DNA of 64,000 nucleotides. It comes from a virus. The translations under genes and the position numbers were made by a program. Location of the stretch: positions 1 through 64,000 of IMG/VR virus record IMGVR_UViG_3300015263_000969; one strand, given 5' to 3'. Below are positions 22,889 to 32,153 of the stretch, one piece after another (position 1 is the stretch's first letter; every line of letters begins with the position of its first letter). The notes under the pieces are model-generated. The model did no database searches, was not told the origin of the DNA, and worked only from the letters and a program-made list of their open reading frames with translations.

Positions 22889-25800
22889 TTACGGGATGCT
22901 GTCCAGCTTGGGATCACGGGACCGGATTCGTACCCGGGAGATGATCGCGTTGGGCGGCGCTCCGATGGCCGGGTCCCCGCCGATCCAGATCTCGTTCAGC
23001 GTGGTCGCTCCGACGTCGAACGCTAGCGGGTCGTAGTCCGAGCTCTCGACATTCCCAAGGGAGACCAGTCCGATCTGGTTGCTGCCAGATTCCGGCAGCG
23101 CCAGAGTGTTCCACCGCCCCCGCAGAGTCCATGGCTGAGACCAGTCCAGCGCCATTGCAGTCTGCGTTGTCGCCGTATCACTGTCGTCGGTGAGCGTGAA
23201 CTTCGGGGCGCCCGCAGAACCGGTGTACAGTGCCCTGGATCCAGGGGTGCCGCCGTCGACCTCCGCGGCGACAATCGATTGATCGACCGGCGGCGTGCTG
23301 GTCGATAACACGCCATCAGCGTATATCTCGCCCTCAAAGTTCGCCTGTAGCTCGAGATCTCCGTCTCGACGTGCCGACGTTCCGCTATGCGTCGTCGCGG
23401 CATCCCAGATCAGGAACGGCACGTCCTCTGTGATGTCCAGCCACATCGCATGCGCCAGGTCAAATGAACCCACTGCGCCATCTCCGAGCGCTATACGGAT
23501 ATAGGCGTTTGGCGTGCTGCCAACCCACCCCTCCAGGGTCACCGCACATCGTTGCCAGATCGATGTGATCTGAACTGTTGCGATGTCGATCGTCAAGTCG
23601 TCGGTATCTCGCAACTCGATCGCCAGGTCGTAGCTCGTCACGCTGTCCTGCGTGCGCGCGTAGAACACTGCGCTGACAGTCCCGTTCGTGCCCATGACGA
23701 TATCGAGATTGCGAATCGCCACATCGGCCGACTCCGTAGTGACGGTGATACCGCGCGGGAGGCCGGTTGGATCGACGACCCCGTGCGTCAGCGTCACGTC
23801 GGTCTCCGCCTCCCACTTGGCTCCGTTGGTGAAGTCATGCGATGAGATGCGATTGGAGCCCCCTGGGCTAGTCACCAGTCCGTACCCGCGATCGGCATGA
23901 TGCCCGACGGGAATATGGCTCGCCGAGCACCGGATGAGCGTGGCGCCCGCAGTCCCGTCCGGGCCATGGACCCACGCCGCCTTGCTTCCGTCCCACGCGG
24001 TCAGCTCGCCGCTCGGGTCTCCGCCGAGCGACATCAACTCACCGACCTCCCCGGCCGATAGCGCAACGTTCCACAGCATCGCGCGTGCGATCTGGTTGCC
24101 GCCGGTCTGGCTGGCCGGTCCATCGCGACCGATGCGCAGCGGTGTGTTAACGGACGTGATGTCGCCGATGCCGCTCGTCGAACTGGCGGACGCCGACCCG
24201 AGGTCATCGTAGAGCCGCAACATACTCGCAACAGGATCATTGACCAGCACAGCCCAGTGGGGCGCCCTGTCGGTGACTGCGACGTCACCAGTTGCGGACG
24301 CGCTTGACGAGTCGCCCTGAAGCGCGACCTCGAGCTTGCCAGCGGCGTCGATCCGGATCCCCCAGCCAATGCCAGAATCGTCGCGGCGACCGATGAGCCC
24401 GCACGCAATCCCGAGACCACTCGGGACCGGCTCGTCGGTCCTGAATAGGATCGCTACGGTGAACGGCTCGGACAGGTCGAAGTTGCCATACTCGTCACCG
24501 TCGTCCGCGGCGCCGGTCGTCTGGAGATCGACAGCCGACCCCGCAGCCGTGCGCACAAACTGGTACGCGCTCGTAGAGAGCACGCGCTCGAGGTCCGCCC
24601 CGACGAGCAGGCGGTTGGGCCCGACGTCCCAGTAGCCGACGAACTGAGCCGCCGCATGGGTCAGCGCATCGCTCCACGCATGCAGCGGGCCGCTCAGACG
24701 ATAAGTCGGTTGAACCACCGGCGCCTCGTCAGACCCGTTCCACACCGCGAACGGGATCGGCAGCGCCGGGTATTGGAGGTGGAAACGTTGCCAGGAGTCC
24801 GGTGCTGGCTGCCATATCGGCTGCCCGAAGTTCAGGTCGATATCGAGCGCTGGATCCTGATCCTTGAAGATCCGCAAGCTGAAATCGTCGAATGCCGCCC
24901 CGCTGTTGCCGGACCCGGCGGCGCGTTCGGCGAGCAGTCGCACGTTGAGGTACGCGGCCCCATCGGGGAGCTGCACGTAGAGCGTGCGCCGGAACCACTG
25001 CGCCGTCGGTGAGGTCGTCTCAGATCCGGTCGTCGCGGTTGCTAGGACCGAAAGCGAGACGTCCTCGACGACGAGCTGCACCTCGCCAATGTCGTCGGCG
25101 ATCTCGGTCGCTCGCGCGAAGGTCAGGACAGCGACACCATGCTCGTAGCCGGCCGGGATCGCGACGGACTGTGCGATCTCCGAGGTGGCGAATGGGCCGC
25201 CCTGCGCAGATCGCGGCGCCGTTCCGTTGCGCGAAACGCCGACGTTCGTGGTGTTTTCGACGAAGTTGTCGTCGACATTGGTCCACCCGGTGAACGCACT
25301 TCCGGTTCCGGTATCAAACGCCGGATTCGTCAGCAGTTCACTCGAAAACTGACCGATCTGGAGTCGGTGCCGCGTGGTCCCGATCTCGCTCGGGGTGGGC
25401 CCGTCCTCGCCGAACCGGGTAAGTACGATTTCGAGGCGCACGCTCGCCGTGTCGGCTGGTAACGCCAGGGCGTGATCGGCACGTCGCCAATGTGTTGAGG
25501 CCGCAGTAATGTTGGATGACGTCGACGTTGCTAGCGTTGAGCCAGTGTCGTCCAGTGCCGTCAGGATCGCATTGGACCAATCCGGCGCACCGCCGTTGAA
25601 CTCACGGGAATACCACGTCACGAGCGCAGTGAGCCCGATCGGACGATATCCGCTCACGTCGACCGTTTGGCGAACATTGGTCGCACCGGATGCAGCGGTC
25701 ACGGCCTCGATCCAGGCTCCATCGGAGCGCCTGGACAGAGACTGAGTGCCGGTCGCCACGTCTGCGGTGCCAGCGATCACGGCCCATCCGGGATCGAGAT

Positions 25801-28336
25801 CGCCGTATTCCAGAGAATCGTTGACGAGCAAGTTGCGCCAGTGCGGAGCCGTGACGCGCATCCGGGCATCCTGCCAATTGTCGAGCCCGCCGCGCGACGA
25901 GCGCATGAGGACATCGATGTCACCATGCCCAACCTGGCCGATCAGGACCCCGATCGCCGATGGCGCTGACAGCGCTTCAAATCCCGTGATCGCGACCGGA
26001 TCGCCGCCGTCGGCATCGATTTTCTGTCCGTAGACGGACCACGTTGTTCCGGCTTCCGCCGTGTACCCGGTTGCGTCGCCGCGCACGACGGCAGGAGTCT
26101 CGCGCGCTCGCTGTCGCCCGGTCACGTCCAGTCCGCCGTCGAGCCGTGTCACCTCGCGAAAATCGCCCAGGAGAGGAAACGTCTGCACGTTCGTCGGCGT
26201 ACCTGCGGTGCCCTCGAGATCGTAACCGGCTCCCCGCAGGTCTGCTGCCCGTGGGGGGAGTAGCGCGCGTCCACGGACCTCTATATCGTCCGATCCGTCT
26301 ACCCCACCGCTGCCCAGGATCGCCCCGTATGACGGGATCGCGTAGCCGCGCAGAGAAAACCCGACTGGCCATGCGCGCCGTCCGACGTCGAACGTTCGCG
26401 CCAAGTAGAGCCGCTCTCCGACGGCGTGGTCCACGGGCGCGGTGTCGAGCAGTTCTCGCCACACGTTGACGAGCCTGTACTGTCCAGCGCCGAGATCGGT
26501 CACGCTCTCGAACCCGAGGATCTCTTCGCCTAGCATCGCCAGGACGCACGTAGAGCCCCCGGAGAGCGCCGCGAACGACGAGGCGAACTGACCCGACACG
26601 TCCTCGACGACGACGCCCTCCGTCGTATCGTATGGCCCCGCGACGGCAGGGTATGCAACCGCGAGGACGGCCGTGGTCACAAAGCTATCGGGCCCCTGAT
26701 CCGCGAGCGAGCTGGACAGCGCAGCTCCGAACCCGGCGCTTGCGGTGTTGCGCCGGAGCACGTTCGCCTGACCCTCGGCAACCGCGCACGAGAGGATCCG
26801 CTGATCGGTGAGCGAGGAGACGAGCCCATCGACGAACGCGCTGTACTGGAGATACCAGGGCGCCTCGGTCAGGAGTCTTGCCGTCAACGGAGGGAGAGTA
26901 ATCACAGTGGTGTCCTCTGGGTTCGATGGGAACTGGCCCTTCACGCTGTCGAAGACATCTTCGACCAGCGAGAGCCTGATGGCGTCCTCGGCAAGCTGGC
27001 CCAGATCAACCTCCAGCACACGGAATACGCGATCCACGACCGAAACCCGCGGCAGGTTGACGCGGACTGCATCGCCGACCAGCACCGAGAAAAACTCGCG
27101 GTTCACGCGACACCTGATCACCGTCAGCGGTCGACTGTGCACATTGATCTCTCGCGCCGCAATGCGCGCGGCGAGCTCCGGGGTTGCGCACCCGGGCGCG
27201 TCGAAATCAAGGGTTCGCGTGCGGAAGCTACGCGCGGCACTGTTGCCGAGCCGTTGCGCGGTCCGGCTGTCCGGCTTGTACTCGCGGGCGCGATTGTTGA
27301 ACTTGACGTTGACCTCGTTGATCGTGTCGCGCCATCCGATGATGTCAACCTGGAGTCCTTGCGCCATGCAGTTGTCTTCGTTGATCTCGAGCAGGTCGTC
27401 GAAGACGTAATCGTTGCGGATCAGCTTGAGGTACAGCTTCCCGGTCGCCGGGTTCTCGGCGATGATCCCGTCGATCTGCGAAAGCAACGCCCGAAACACC
27501 GTCGGCGCATCCTGGGCCTGCTGGACGACCACGGAGCAGCCGTGATCCTCGGACACCAGGGCCGCCGCAGCCGCCTCGAACGAGGGCAGATCAACGTCGT
27601 CGACGTCGTAGCCGAGACCGAATACCGGACGGCATAGGATGTCATAGAGCACCCAGGCCGGGTTAGCCTCGGTGCCGCCGATCGAGTCAGGGCCGAGCGC
27701 GCGAACTTCGACGCCGATGGACGCCATGCGCGGGTTGCGACCGATTGCGACCTGCGCCCCGCACACGAGAAGCTTGTGCCTGTATCCAGGAACAAGAGAC
27801 GCGCTGATGCCGGCTGCGAGGAACCTGTTTCCGGTCAGCGTACCGGATAGAGACTGGTCTGCCCGGCCGTCGAAAAACTGGATGAAGCCAGAGAGCTGCC
27901 CATCGCCAGACAGGTCGATGATGGCCACCTGCTGCCCGCCATGGGAGAGCTTCGGAAAGAACTCATATGGCTTGTCCCCGTACCACAGGCGCCGCAGTTG
28001 CGGCGGCGATGTCGACCTCCACGAGCTCCATGGCGCAGATGCCTCGTCCCACATTGGGACGCCCGCTGCGATCACGAAATCGACGAAGTAGATGAACAGG
28101 CCCGGGATCGCCCCGACCGGGTTCGAGTTGTGGTTTCCGTGCCACGCCATGACACCGTTGTCGACGCGTATCGTGCCGGCGACGTACGGGATGGGGTCGC
28201 CGATCGATGCCTGCGCAAACTCGATCCCTTCGGGCCGCGATTTTGGCAGCTTCCTGGAGTCATCGAGAACCCATTTGTTGAGCGCCCAGAGTCCGACTTC
28301 GAGCCCTGCTTCAATTGCAAATACCCAGAGCGCCAT
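22889..28336 (-). CDS. Phage tail-tip / host-specificity protein with LamG-like modules
   Basis: At 1,815 residues this is the largest gene. The N-terminal 550 residues look like the tail-hub part of J/GTA-type tail-tip proteins (ASIGDPIPYVAGTIRV, a central INEVNVKFNNRAREY, then VRVNLPRVSVVDRVFRVLEVDL). The middle has several beta-sandwich carbohydrate-binding-like repeats. About residues 1250-1500 resemble a LamG/ConA-like lectin domain (FTVAILFRTDE, PLRIGRDG, IARAMLWNVALS). It probably closes the tail tube and contacts the cell surface. ATG at 28336 lies two bases after the stop of the hub gene upstream. Its end converges on the accessory operon. Confidence 0.85.
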   Translation of the reverse strand: MALWVFAIEAGLEVGLWALNKWVLDDSRKLPKSRPEGIEFAQASIGDPIPYVAGTIRVDNGVMAWHGNHNSNPVGAIPGLFIYFVDFVIAAGVPMWDEASAPWSSWRSTSPPQLRRLWYGDKPYEFFPKLSHGGQQVAIIDLSGDGQLSGFIQFFDGRADQSLSGTLTGNRFLAAGISASLVPGYRHKLLVCGAQVAIGRNPRMASIGVEVRALGPDSIGGTEANPAWVLYDILCRPVFGLGYDVDDVDLPSFEAAAAALVSEDHGCSVVVQQAQDAPTVFRALLSQIDGIIAENPATGKLYLKLIRNDYVFDDLLEINEDNCMAQGLQVDIIGWRDTINEVNVKFNNRAREYKPDSRTAQRLGNSAARSFRTRTLDFDAPGCATPELAARIAAREINVHSRPLTVIRCRVNREFFSVLVGDAVRVNLPRVSVVDRVFRVLEVDLGQLAEDAIRLSLVEDVFDSVKGQFPSNPEDTTVITLPPLTARLLTEAPWYLQYSAFVDGLVSSLTDQRILSCAVAEGQANVLRRNTASAGFGAALSSSLADQGPDSFVTTAVLAVAYPAVAGPYDTTEGVVVEDVSGQFASSFAALSGGSTCVLAMLGEEILGFESVTDLGAGQYRLVNVWRELLDTAPVDHAVGERLYLARTFDVGRRAWPVGFSLRGYAIPSYGAILGSGGVDGSDDIEVRGRALLPPRAADLRGAGYDLEGTAGTPTNVQTFPLLGDFREVTRLDGGLDVTGRQRARETPAVVRGDATGYTAEAGTTWSVYGQKIDADGGDPVAITGFEALSAPSAIGVLIGQVGHGDIDVLMRSSRGGLDNWQDARMRVTAPHWRNLLVNDSLEYGDLDPGWAVIAGTADVATGTQSLSRRSDGAWIEAVTAASGATNVRQTVDVSGYRPIGLTALVTWYSREFNGGAPDWSNAILTALDDTGSTLATSTSSNITAASTHWRRADHALALPADTASVRLEIVLTRFGEDGPTPSEIGTTRHRLQIGQFSSELLTNPAFDTGTGSAFTGWTNVDDNFVENTTNVGVSRNGTAPRSAQGGPFATSEIAQSVAIPAGYEHGVAVLTFARATEIADDIGEVQLVVEDVSLSVLATATTGSETTSPTAQWFRRTLYVQLPDGAAYLNVRLLAERAAGSGNSGAAFDDFSLRIFKDQDPALDIDLNFGQPIWQPAPDSWQRFHLQYPALPIPFAVWNGSDEAPVVQPTYRLSGPLHAWSDALTHAAAQFVGYWDVGPNRLLVGADLERVLSTSAYQFVRTAAGSAVDLQTTGAADDGDEYGNFDLSEPFTVAILFRTDEPVPSGLGIACGLIGRRDDSGIGWGIRIDAAGKLEVALQGDSSSASATGDVAVTDRAPHWAVLVNDPVASMLRLYDDLGSASASSTSGIGDITSVNTPLRIGRDGPASQTGGNQIARAMLWNVALSAGEVGELMSLGGDPSGELTAWDGSKAAWVHGPDGTAGATLIRCSASHIPVGHHADRGYGLVTSPGGSNRISSHDFTNGAKWEAETDVTLTHGVVDPTGLPRGITVTTESADVAIRNLDIVMGTNGTVSAVFYARTQDSVTSYDLAIELRDTDDLTIDIATVQITSIWQRCAVTLEGWVGSTPNAYIRIALGDGAVGSFDLAHAMWLDITEDVPFLIWDAATTHSGTSARRDGDLELQANFEGEIYADGVLSTSTPPVDQSIVAAEVDGGTPGSRALYTGSAGAPKFTLTDDSDTATTQTAMALDWSQPWTLRGRWNTLALPESGSNQIGLVSLGNVESSDYDPLAFDVGATTLNEIWIGGDPAIGAPPNAIISRVRIRSRDPKLDSIP

Positions 28337-28338
28337 AG

Positions 28339-29175
28339 CTACACCTGCACCACGACGCCGTATCCGGTCGGCGCGGATGGGTTGCTGGTTGGAAGTGCCT
28401 CATGACCGCCGAAATTCGCGACGTTGTTGAACAATTCAAGACATCCTCGCTGACCATCAAGCGTGTGGTCGCATCCTGCGAAGACGTCGACGGCATCGCT
28501 CGTAGCCAGCAACCTGAACGGGACGTCGATCGTGATGGTCGTGCCGCTCTGAGTGATCACGGTTCGCGCGTCGCCGTCAGACGTCCGCGTGATCTTGCCA
28601 TCCCGAGCCCAACTATCCGGCTTGCCGCTGATCGACGACACCGTGATCGTGAGCCCATCAGACGAGATTGCTGTCACGGTCGGCGAGATCTTGAACGAGT
28701 CCTCATCGACGCCGCACCCGGGACTGTATAACTGATGCGGACAGTTTCGTTGCGCGACCAGCACGGGGAACTGACGGTCGAATACTTCGTCGCTGCGATT
28801 GGGTACGCGCAGACGCACGAGCACGTCCTCGGTGGACAAGCTGCCGATGTACCCCTTCCAGAGCTGCCGAGCCTCTGGGTCGTCTTCGTGGAAGGCGCGC
28901 AGCGTGACAAGCGCGTCGATCGGCGGAATGCCGTTTGCGCGCAGAGATTCGGCAAGCGCGTTGTCGCGCGCGATCGTGATGGTGACTTCGCGGACCTTTC
29001 CGACCTGCGCCAGGGTCCGCGGCCCGCAACTGATCGCGACAGCGGCATACGTCTGCCCACCGAACACGACGTCCTCATCGTGAGACGTGAAGCGATACGT
29101 CTCGGTCGGCAGTTCGATGTCGTAGATCTCGATCGGGCGTTGGTCGGTGCCGGTCTCACGGGCCGCGAAGGACAT
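28339..29175 (-). CDS. BR0599/DUF2163-like tail hub protein
   Basis: The 278-residue protein matches the phage BR0599 family: CPHQLYSPGCGVDEDSF near residue 144 and a C-terminal FAGCDHTLDGQRGC...NNVANFGGHEALPTSNP. The conserved cysteines probably hold metal or disulfides. It lies between the tail-tip gene and the upstream tail genes, as in GTA-like tails. ATG at 29175 is preceded by late promoter 1 (29181-29213). Confidence 0.85.
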   Translation of the reverse strand: MSFAARETGTDQRPIEIYDIELPTETYRFTSHDEDVVFGGQTYAAVAISCGPRTLAQVGKVREVTITIARDNALAESLRANGIPPIDALVTLRAFHEDDPEARQLWKGYIGSLSTEDVLVRLRVPNRSDEVFDRQFPVLVAQRNCPHQLYSPGCGVDEDSFKISPTVTAISSDGLTITVSSISGKPDSWARDGKITRTSDGDARTVITQSGTTITIDVPFRLLATSDAVDVFAGCDHTLDGQRGCLELFNNVANFGGHEALPTSNPSAPTGYGVVVQV

Positions 29176-29180
29176 ACCTC

Positions 29181-29213
29181 ACGGTCGCCCGCGGTGCCGT
29201 GGTGGGGCGATTT
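29181..29213 (-). promoter_or_regulatory. Late promoter 1
   Basis: On the minus strand AAATCGCCCC (29213-29204), 17 bp, GACCGT (29186-29181), then five bases to ATG 29175. Conserved with six other sites before structural genes. Confidence 0.7.
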
Positions 29214-29221
29214 GTCGCCGG

Positions 29222-29575
29222 TTACGCAGTGCGGATCGACCCGGTCCGCACGAGCGCATTCCACGCCTCAGCCACATCGCGGCGCGCGGCGCGGCACCCG
29301 GCCTCGAGCGCGAGGCGGCAGCGCCACGCGAGATCGCGCTCCTCCTGCGTCATGCTCGGCAGCGCGGTGAGCCACGCCTGCACTTGGCGGTTCTGGGCGG
29401 GGGTGAGCGTGTCGGCGTCCGTACTCGGGAGGCCGAGGAGCGCGGCGGCGCGGAGGCGCTCGGCCGGGAGGACCGGCGCGCTGGGGTGGTCATCGCAGCC
29501 ATCGGCGGGATCGGCGTCGTAGCCGCAAACCTGGCAGACGTGGACCGTGCGGGTGAGCGGGGCAGCGGTCGGCAT
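29222..29575 (-). CDS. Zinc-ribbon protein, paralog of the 18.4-kb gene; leaderless
   Basis: The 117-residue protein opens with VCQVCGYDADPADGCDDHP and LPAERL, closely matching the product at 18414-18878. The rest is helical, with SMTQEERDLAWRCRLALEAGC. ATG at 29575, two codons after the first in-frame ATG, is the predicted transcription start of the class I promoter at 29582-29610. It stands alone as a single-gene unit between the hub gene and the accessory genes. Confidence 0.65.
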   Translation of the reverse strand: MPTAAPLTRTVHVCQVCGYDADPADGCDDHPSAPVLPAERLRAAALLGLPSTDADTLTPAQNRQVQAWLTALPSMTQEERDLAWRCRLALEAGCRAARRDVAEAWNALVRTGSIRTA

Positions 29576-29581
29576 GAGCAC

Positions 29582-29626
29582 AGACTAACGCCGTACCTCC
29601 GAATCGTCAAGATATTCGTGAGGCAC
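29582..29626 (-). promoter_or_regulatory. Promoter with class I operator (site B)
   Basis: On the minus strand TTGACG (29610-29605), 17 bp, TAGTCT (29587-29582), then six bases to ATG 29575. GTACCTC (29593-29599) and GAGGCAC (29620-29626) form the outer inverted repeat; CGAAT and ATTCG form an inner one. Related sites are at 31206 and 37428. It overlaps the end of the upstream regulator gene. Confidence 0.7.
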
Positions 29627-30088
29627 GATGTCGATCCGCCTAACCTTGCGGCACTCCTCGGACATCCCGGCCGCGCGCCGGGCGATCCGCCGCAGGTGCG
29701 AGAGCAGCGGCACGCCCTCTGGGCATGGATCGGCGGTCAGGAGCGACCGAACCCACGCCGAGATCCCGCCCTCGCTTGCGACACGCTCGTACGCAGCGCG
29801 CTCCTCGTCGGACGCTCGCAGGCTCACCGCATGGCCCGGGGCGAGCCGCACGGAGAGGAAGTGCGGGCGCTGTACCGCGGCGCGGGGGCGCCCGGGCTTT
29901 CGCCGCGCGCCGCCGGCTACGAGCTTGCCGCGCGCCTGGCGCACCGCCTCACGCGTCACCTTGTACTGGCGCCCGGCCTCGGCGTCGGAGATGTCGGCGC
30001 CGATCGCGAGGAGCGCGGCGGCTCGCGCGCGCTCGGCTGGCGCGGCGGGGCGGAGGAGCGGGTCGAGCGGGAACTTCGGGCTGGTCAT
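29585..30088 (-). CDS. HTH plus RHH-like regulator candidate
   Basis: The 167-residue protein has an N-terminal HTH-like segment (AIGADISDAEAGRQYKVTREAVRQARGKL), a basic linker, then a VSLRASDEERAAYERVASEGGISAWVRSLL strand-helix-helix segment. It could be a DNA-binding protein acting on the class I operators that surround it; this is inference. ATG at 30088 has GGGGAG upstream and overlaps the previous stop; the longer frame is rejected. Last gene of the unit beginning at 31187. Confidence 0.6.
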   Translation of the reverse strand: MTSPKFPLDPLLRPAAPAERARAAALLAIGADISDAEAGRQYKVTREAVRQARGKLVAGGARRKPGRPRAAVQRPHFLSVRLAPGHAVSLRASDEERAAYERVASEGGISAWVRSLLTADPCPEGVPLLSHLRRIARRAAGMSEECRKVRRIDIVPHEYLDDSEVRR

Positions 30089-30348
30089 GGGTAGCTCCCC
30101 GGTCGCCCGACATGGATCGCAGTAGCGATGCCGCGCTCCTCGGTCATGAGGTAATCGAGGCCGGCGCGCTTGAACGCGCAGCGGCCCAGCTCGTAGGCGC
30201 CGTATGTGCCGACCGCGGACGGGATCGACGCCGTGAGCCAGCCCGGGCGATCGGGACACGGGCACCACACAAGTGGGATTGGCCAGTCGATAGCCGGCGG
30301 GCTGGCTGCGTAGCTGGCGATGAGGCTGTTCAGGTACTCGGGTGTCAT
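30085..30348 (-). CDS. Small hypothetical protein
   Basis: The 87-residue protein has a CPCPDRPGW loop and a C-terminal IATAIHVGRPGS. ATG at 30348 follows AGGAT and the stop overlaps the next ATG. Not recognised. Confidence 0.55.
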   Translation of the reverse strand: MTPEYLNSLIASYAASPPAIDWPIPLVWCPCPDRPGWLTASIPSAVGTYGAYELGRCAFKRAGLDYLMTEERGIATAIHVGRPGSYP

Positions 30349-30385
30349 GTCGGTCCATCCTGCGCCATCGGGCGCGGTTGCAAGG

Positions 30386-30634
30386 TCACGCGGTCTTCGC
30401 GGACGCGATCCGGGCGGCAACCTCTGCGGTCCACGCCTCCCAGTTCGTGTGCGCGGCGCGCCGGGTCGCGGGGCCGAGGCCGCCTCCGACACCGGCGGAC
30501 GCGTCGATGTCTACGGCGGTCATCCCGTCTCGGGCTGCGTTGTCGGGCGTGGTTAGCCCGTCGGCGAGCATCCACACCGCCCGGCGCGCGGCACGAGCGA
30601 TCCAGCGCTCCTTGGCGATGTCGGGGCGGCGCAT
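30386..30634 (-). CDS. Small helical protein
   Basis: The 82-residue Ala/Arg-rich protein is helical and not recognised. ATG at 30634 overlaps the stop of the upstream gene and is preferred to the in-frame ATG four codons earlier. A 37-bp gap follows before the next start. Confidence 0.55.
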   Translation of the reverse strand: MRRPDIAKERWIARAARRAVWMLADGLTTPDNAARDGMTAVDIDASAGVGGGLGPATRRAAHTNWEAWTAEVAARIASAKTA

Positions 30635-30882
30635 CACCGACCCCACGCCGTGCGCTTGTGGCGCGCGAGCTCGGCGCGGTCCCGATCGGTGATCGCGCGA
30701 ACCTCAACGCGTCGCAGACCTGTCGCGTAGTCGCAGCACACGCGCTCGGTGCCATAGCAGTAGATCGCCGGGCCAGTAGCGGCGACGTGGGTCGCGACGT
30801 CGATGCGCGCCAGCTCGCGGGGGAGGAGCTGGCGGTCGACCTCGCGAACCGCGAGGCGGTGGAGCGCGGCGTAGGTCGGCAT
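30634..30882 (-). CDS. Small hypothetical protein
   Basis: The 82-residue protein has a CYGTERVCCDYATGLRRVEV beta-rich centre. ATG at 30882 follows CGGAG by eight bases. It lies 23 bases downstream of the 30906 gene, in the same unit. Confidence 0.55.
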   Translation of the reverse strand: MPTYAALHRLAVREVDRQLLPRELARIDVATHVAATGPAIYCYGTERVCCDYATGLRRVEVRAITDRDRAELARHKRTAWGR

Positions 30883-30905
30883 GGGGGGCTCCGTAATGGG
30901 GTGGG

Positions 30906-31187
30906 TTAGGCGGCGGCGAGCCACTCGAGCATCGCGGCCATCTTGGCATCCGCGAGGCGGCGGGCGGCGGCCTCGCCGGTCACGCTCTTGCCGGTGGACG
31001 CCCATCGACCGCCCTTGCTGCCCGCCCACGAGACGCGGAAGGTCTTGGCGCCGGTGATGACGATGACGACCTCCACCGCGCCGCTGCCGAGCGACGCGTA
31101 GCGCTTCTCGCGGACCACCGAGTCGGAGCGGTCGGCGGTGACGATGGTGACCGTCGTTCCGTTCGTCAGCGTTTCCGTGTTCGTCAT
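30906..31187 (-). CDS. Small beta-rich protein, leaderless
   Basis: The 93-residue protein is Thr/Val-rich and beta-rich in its first 60 residues, then basic and helical. ATG at 31187 is the predicted transcription start of the class I promoter at 31195-31223; a longer reading would begin inside the -35 box. First gene of a five-gene unit to 29585. Function unknown. Confidence 0.65.
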   Translation of the reverse strand: MTNTETLTNGTTVTIVTADRSDSVVREKRYASLGSGAVEVVIVITGAKTFRVSWAGSKGGRWASTGKSVTGEAAARRLADAKMAAMLEWLAAA

Positions 31188-31194
31188 GTGTCTA

Positions 31195-31240
31195 TTGATA
31201 GCAACGTACCTCGCAAACGTCAAGCATGAATCTGAGGTAC
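31195..31240 (-). promoter_or_regulatory. Promoter with class I operator (site A)
   Basis: On the minus strand TTGACG (31223-31218), 17 bp, TATCAA (31200-31195), then seven bases to ATG 31187. GTACCTC (31206-31212) and GAGGTAC (31234-31240) are a perfect inverted repeat with 21 bp between. Confidence 0.75.
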
Positions 31241-31257
31241 GCGAGAAGTGAGGCTAA

Positions 31258-31750
31258 CTACGCGCAACATCCGGCGATCCGGCGAGCCTTCGGGTCACAC
31301 CCGACGAGGCCGCACGCGGTTTCGCAGTCCCGGTGCTCGTCGTCGGGGTCGGTGCAACCGTCGGCGGCCAACCCAGCACCGGCCTCGCGCCGGCCGGCCT
31401 CGATGCTCCGCCGATTTACGTATGCCTGCCAGCATCCGATCGACGGCGCCCACCGGAACCCGCAGCCCTTGAGCCGCTCGCACGTCTCCGCGTCGGGCTT
31501 GCCCGGGAAGAACAGCCGCACCCGGTTGTCGGCCTGGCTAACCTCGAGCCACGCGCGCTCTCCTTGGATCGTCTCGTCGGGCGCAGCCTTGGCGGCGCCA
31601 ACGGCCTCGATGCGGGCGCGGATCCGGCGGATGTTCGCGCCGTTGTTCTTGAGCTCGAAGTCCGCGAACCCGATTCGGCCGGCGAAATCCGGCGCGAGCA
31701 GATCGCGGGCGACGCGCTCCGGGAGACCGAGGGCGGCAAGTGCGGCCACC
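31258..31750 (-). pseudogene. C-terminal part of a phage gene split by the transposon
   Basis: This is the downstream half (about 162 codons, ending TAG) of a gene whose N-terminal half is at 36340-36883. It contains FAGRIGFADFELKNNGANIRRI and a C-terminal CGFRWAPSIGCWQAYVN, which I recognise from intact phage proteins of unknown function. It has no ribosome site or promoter of its own at the junction. Joining 36340 to 31742 after removing the insert and one duplication copy gives an in-frame 342-codon gene, with QVA followed by ALAALGL. Confidence 0.85.
31743..31750. repeat. Target-site duplication, left copy
   Basis: CGGCCACC, identical to 36340-36347, immediately outside the left inverted repeat of the transposon. 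Confidence 0.85.
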
Positions 31751-31755
31751 GGCTT

Positions 31756-31805
31756 TGCCTCTAAAGTGCCAGTTGCCTCAATAGTCCTCAGCGCTGCCTC
31801 AAAAG
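31756..31805 (+). repeat. Subterminal repeats, left end
   Basis: TGCCTC-type 11-mers start at 31756 (TGCCTCTAAAG), 31774 (TGCCTCAATAG) and 31795 (TGCCTCAAAAG). They are probably transposase-binding sites. An inverted pair AAAGTGCCAGT (31763-31773) / ACTGGCACTTT (31909-31919) overlaps the first. The remaining left end to 31977 holds no gene. Confidence 0.7.
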
Positions 31806-31941
31806 GTCGCGGGAGTGACCTGGCCGCGGTTCTCCGACGAGGATCGAGCCGCGCGCGTTCCGCTTCCCACTGTCGGACTGACCGAGTAGCGTAATCGGCT
31901 CACGCGCCACTGGCACTTTCGCCACGGCGCAAGCGGCCCGA

Positions 31942-31959
31942 CCGGTGCGTCAACACCGG
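31942..31959 (+). promoter_or_regulatory. Hairpin before the first transposon gene
   Basis: CCGGTG (31942-31947), a six-base loop and CACCGG (31954-31959) precede the AGGAG ribosome site of the first cargo gene. Possible operator or RNA hairpin. Confidence 0.4.
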
Positions 31960-31977
31960 CCGAGCCTAGGAGCCACG

Positions 31978-32151
31978 ATGCGTAGAGCACATCGTAACCC
32001 CCGGCAGAGGCTACAGAAGTCCCGCACCACCTACCACCCCTCCATCGACGTCATCCTGGACGTCCTGCGCCGGATGGACCGCCGGCAGGCCATGCGCCTG
32101 ATCGAGGCCGTCGCTGCGCTGGTGAGCGCCACGGCGAAGGGAGGGCGGTAG
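31978..32151 (+). CDS. Small basic transposon protein
   Basis: The 57-residue protein has a basic N-terminal arm (MRRAHRNPRQRLQKSR) and a helical remainder (VILDVLRRMDRRQAMRLIEAVAALVSA). ATG at 31978 follows AGGAG by five bases. It overlaps no known family and lies two bases before the next gene, so is probably coupled to it. Confidence 0.6.
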   Translation: MRRAHRNPRQRLQKSRTTYHPSIDVILDVLRRMDRRQAMRLIEAVAALVSATAKGGR

Positions 32152-32153
32152 CC

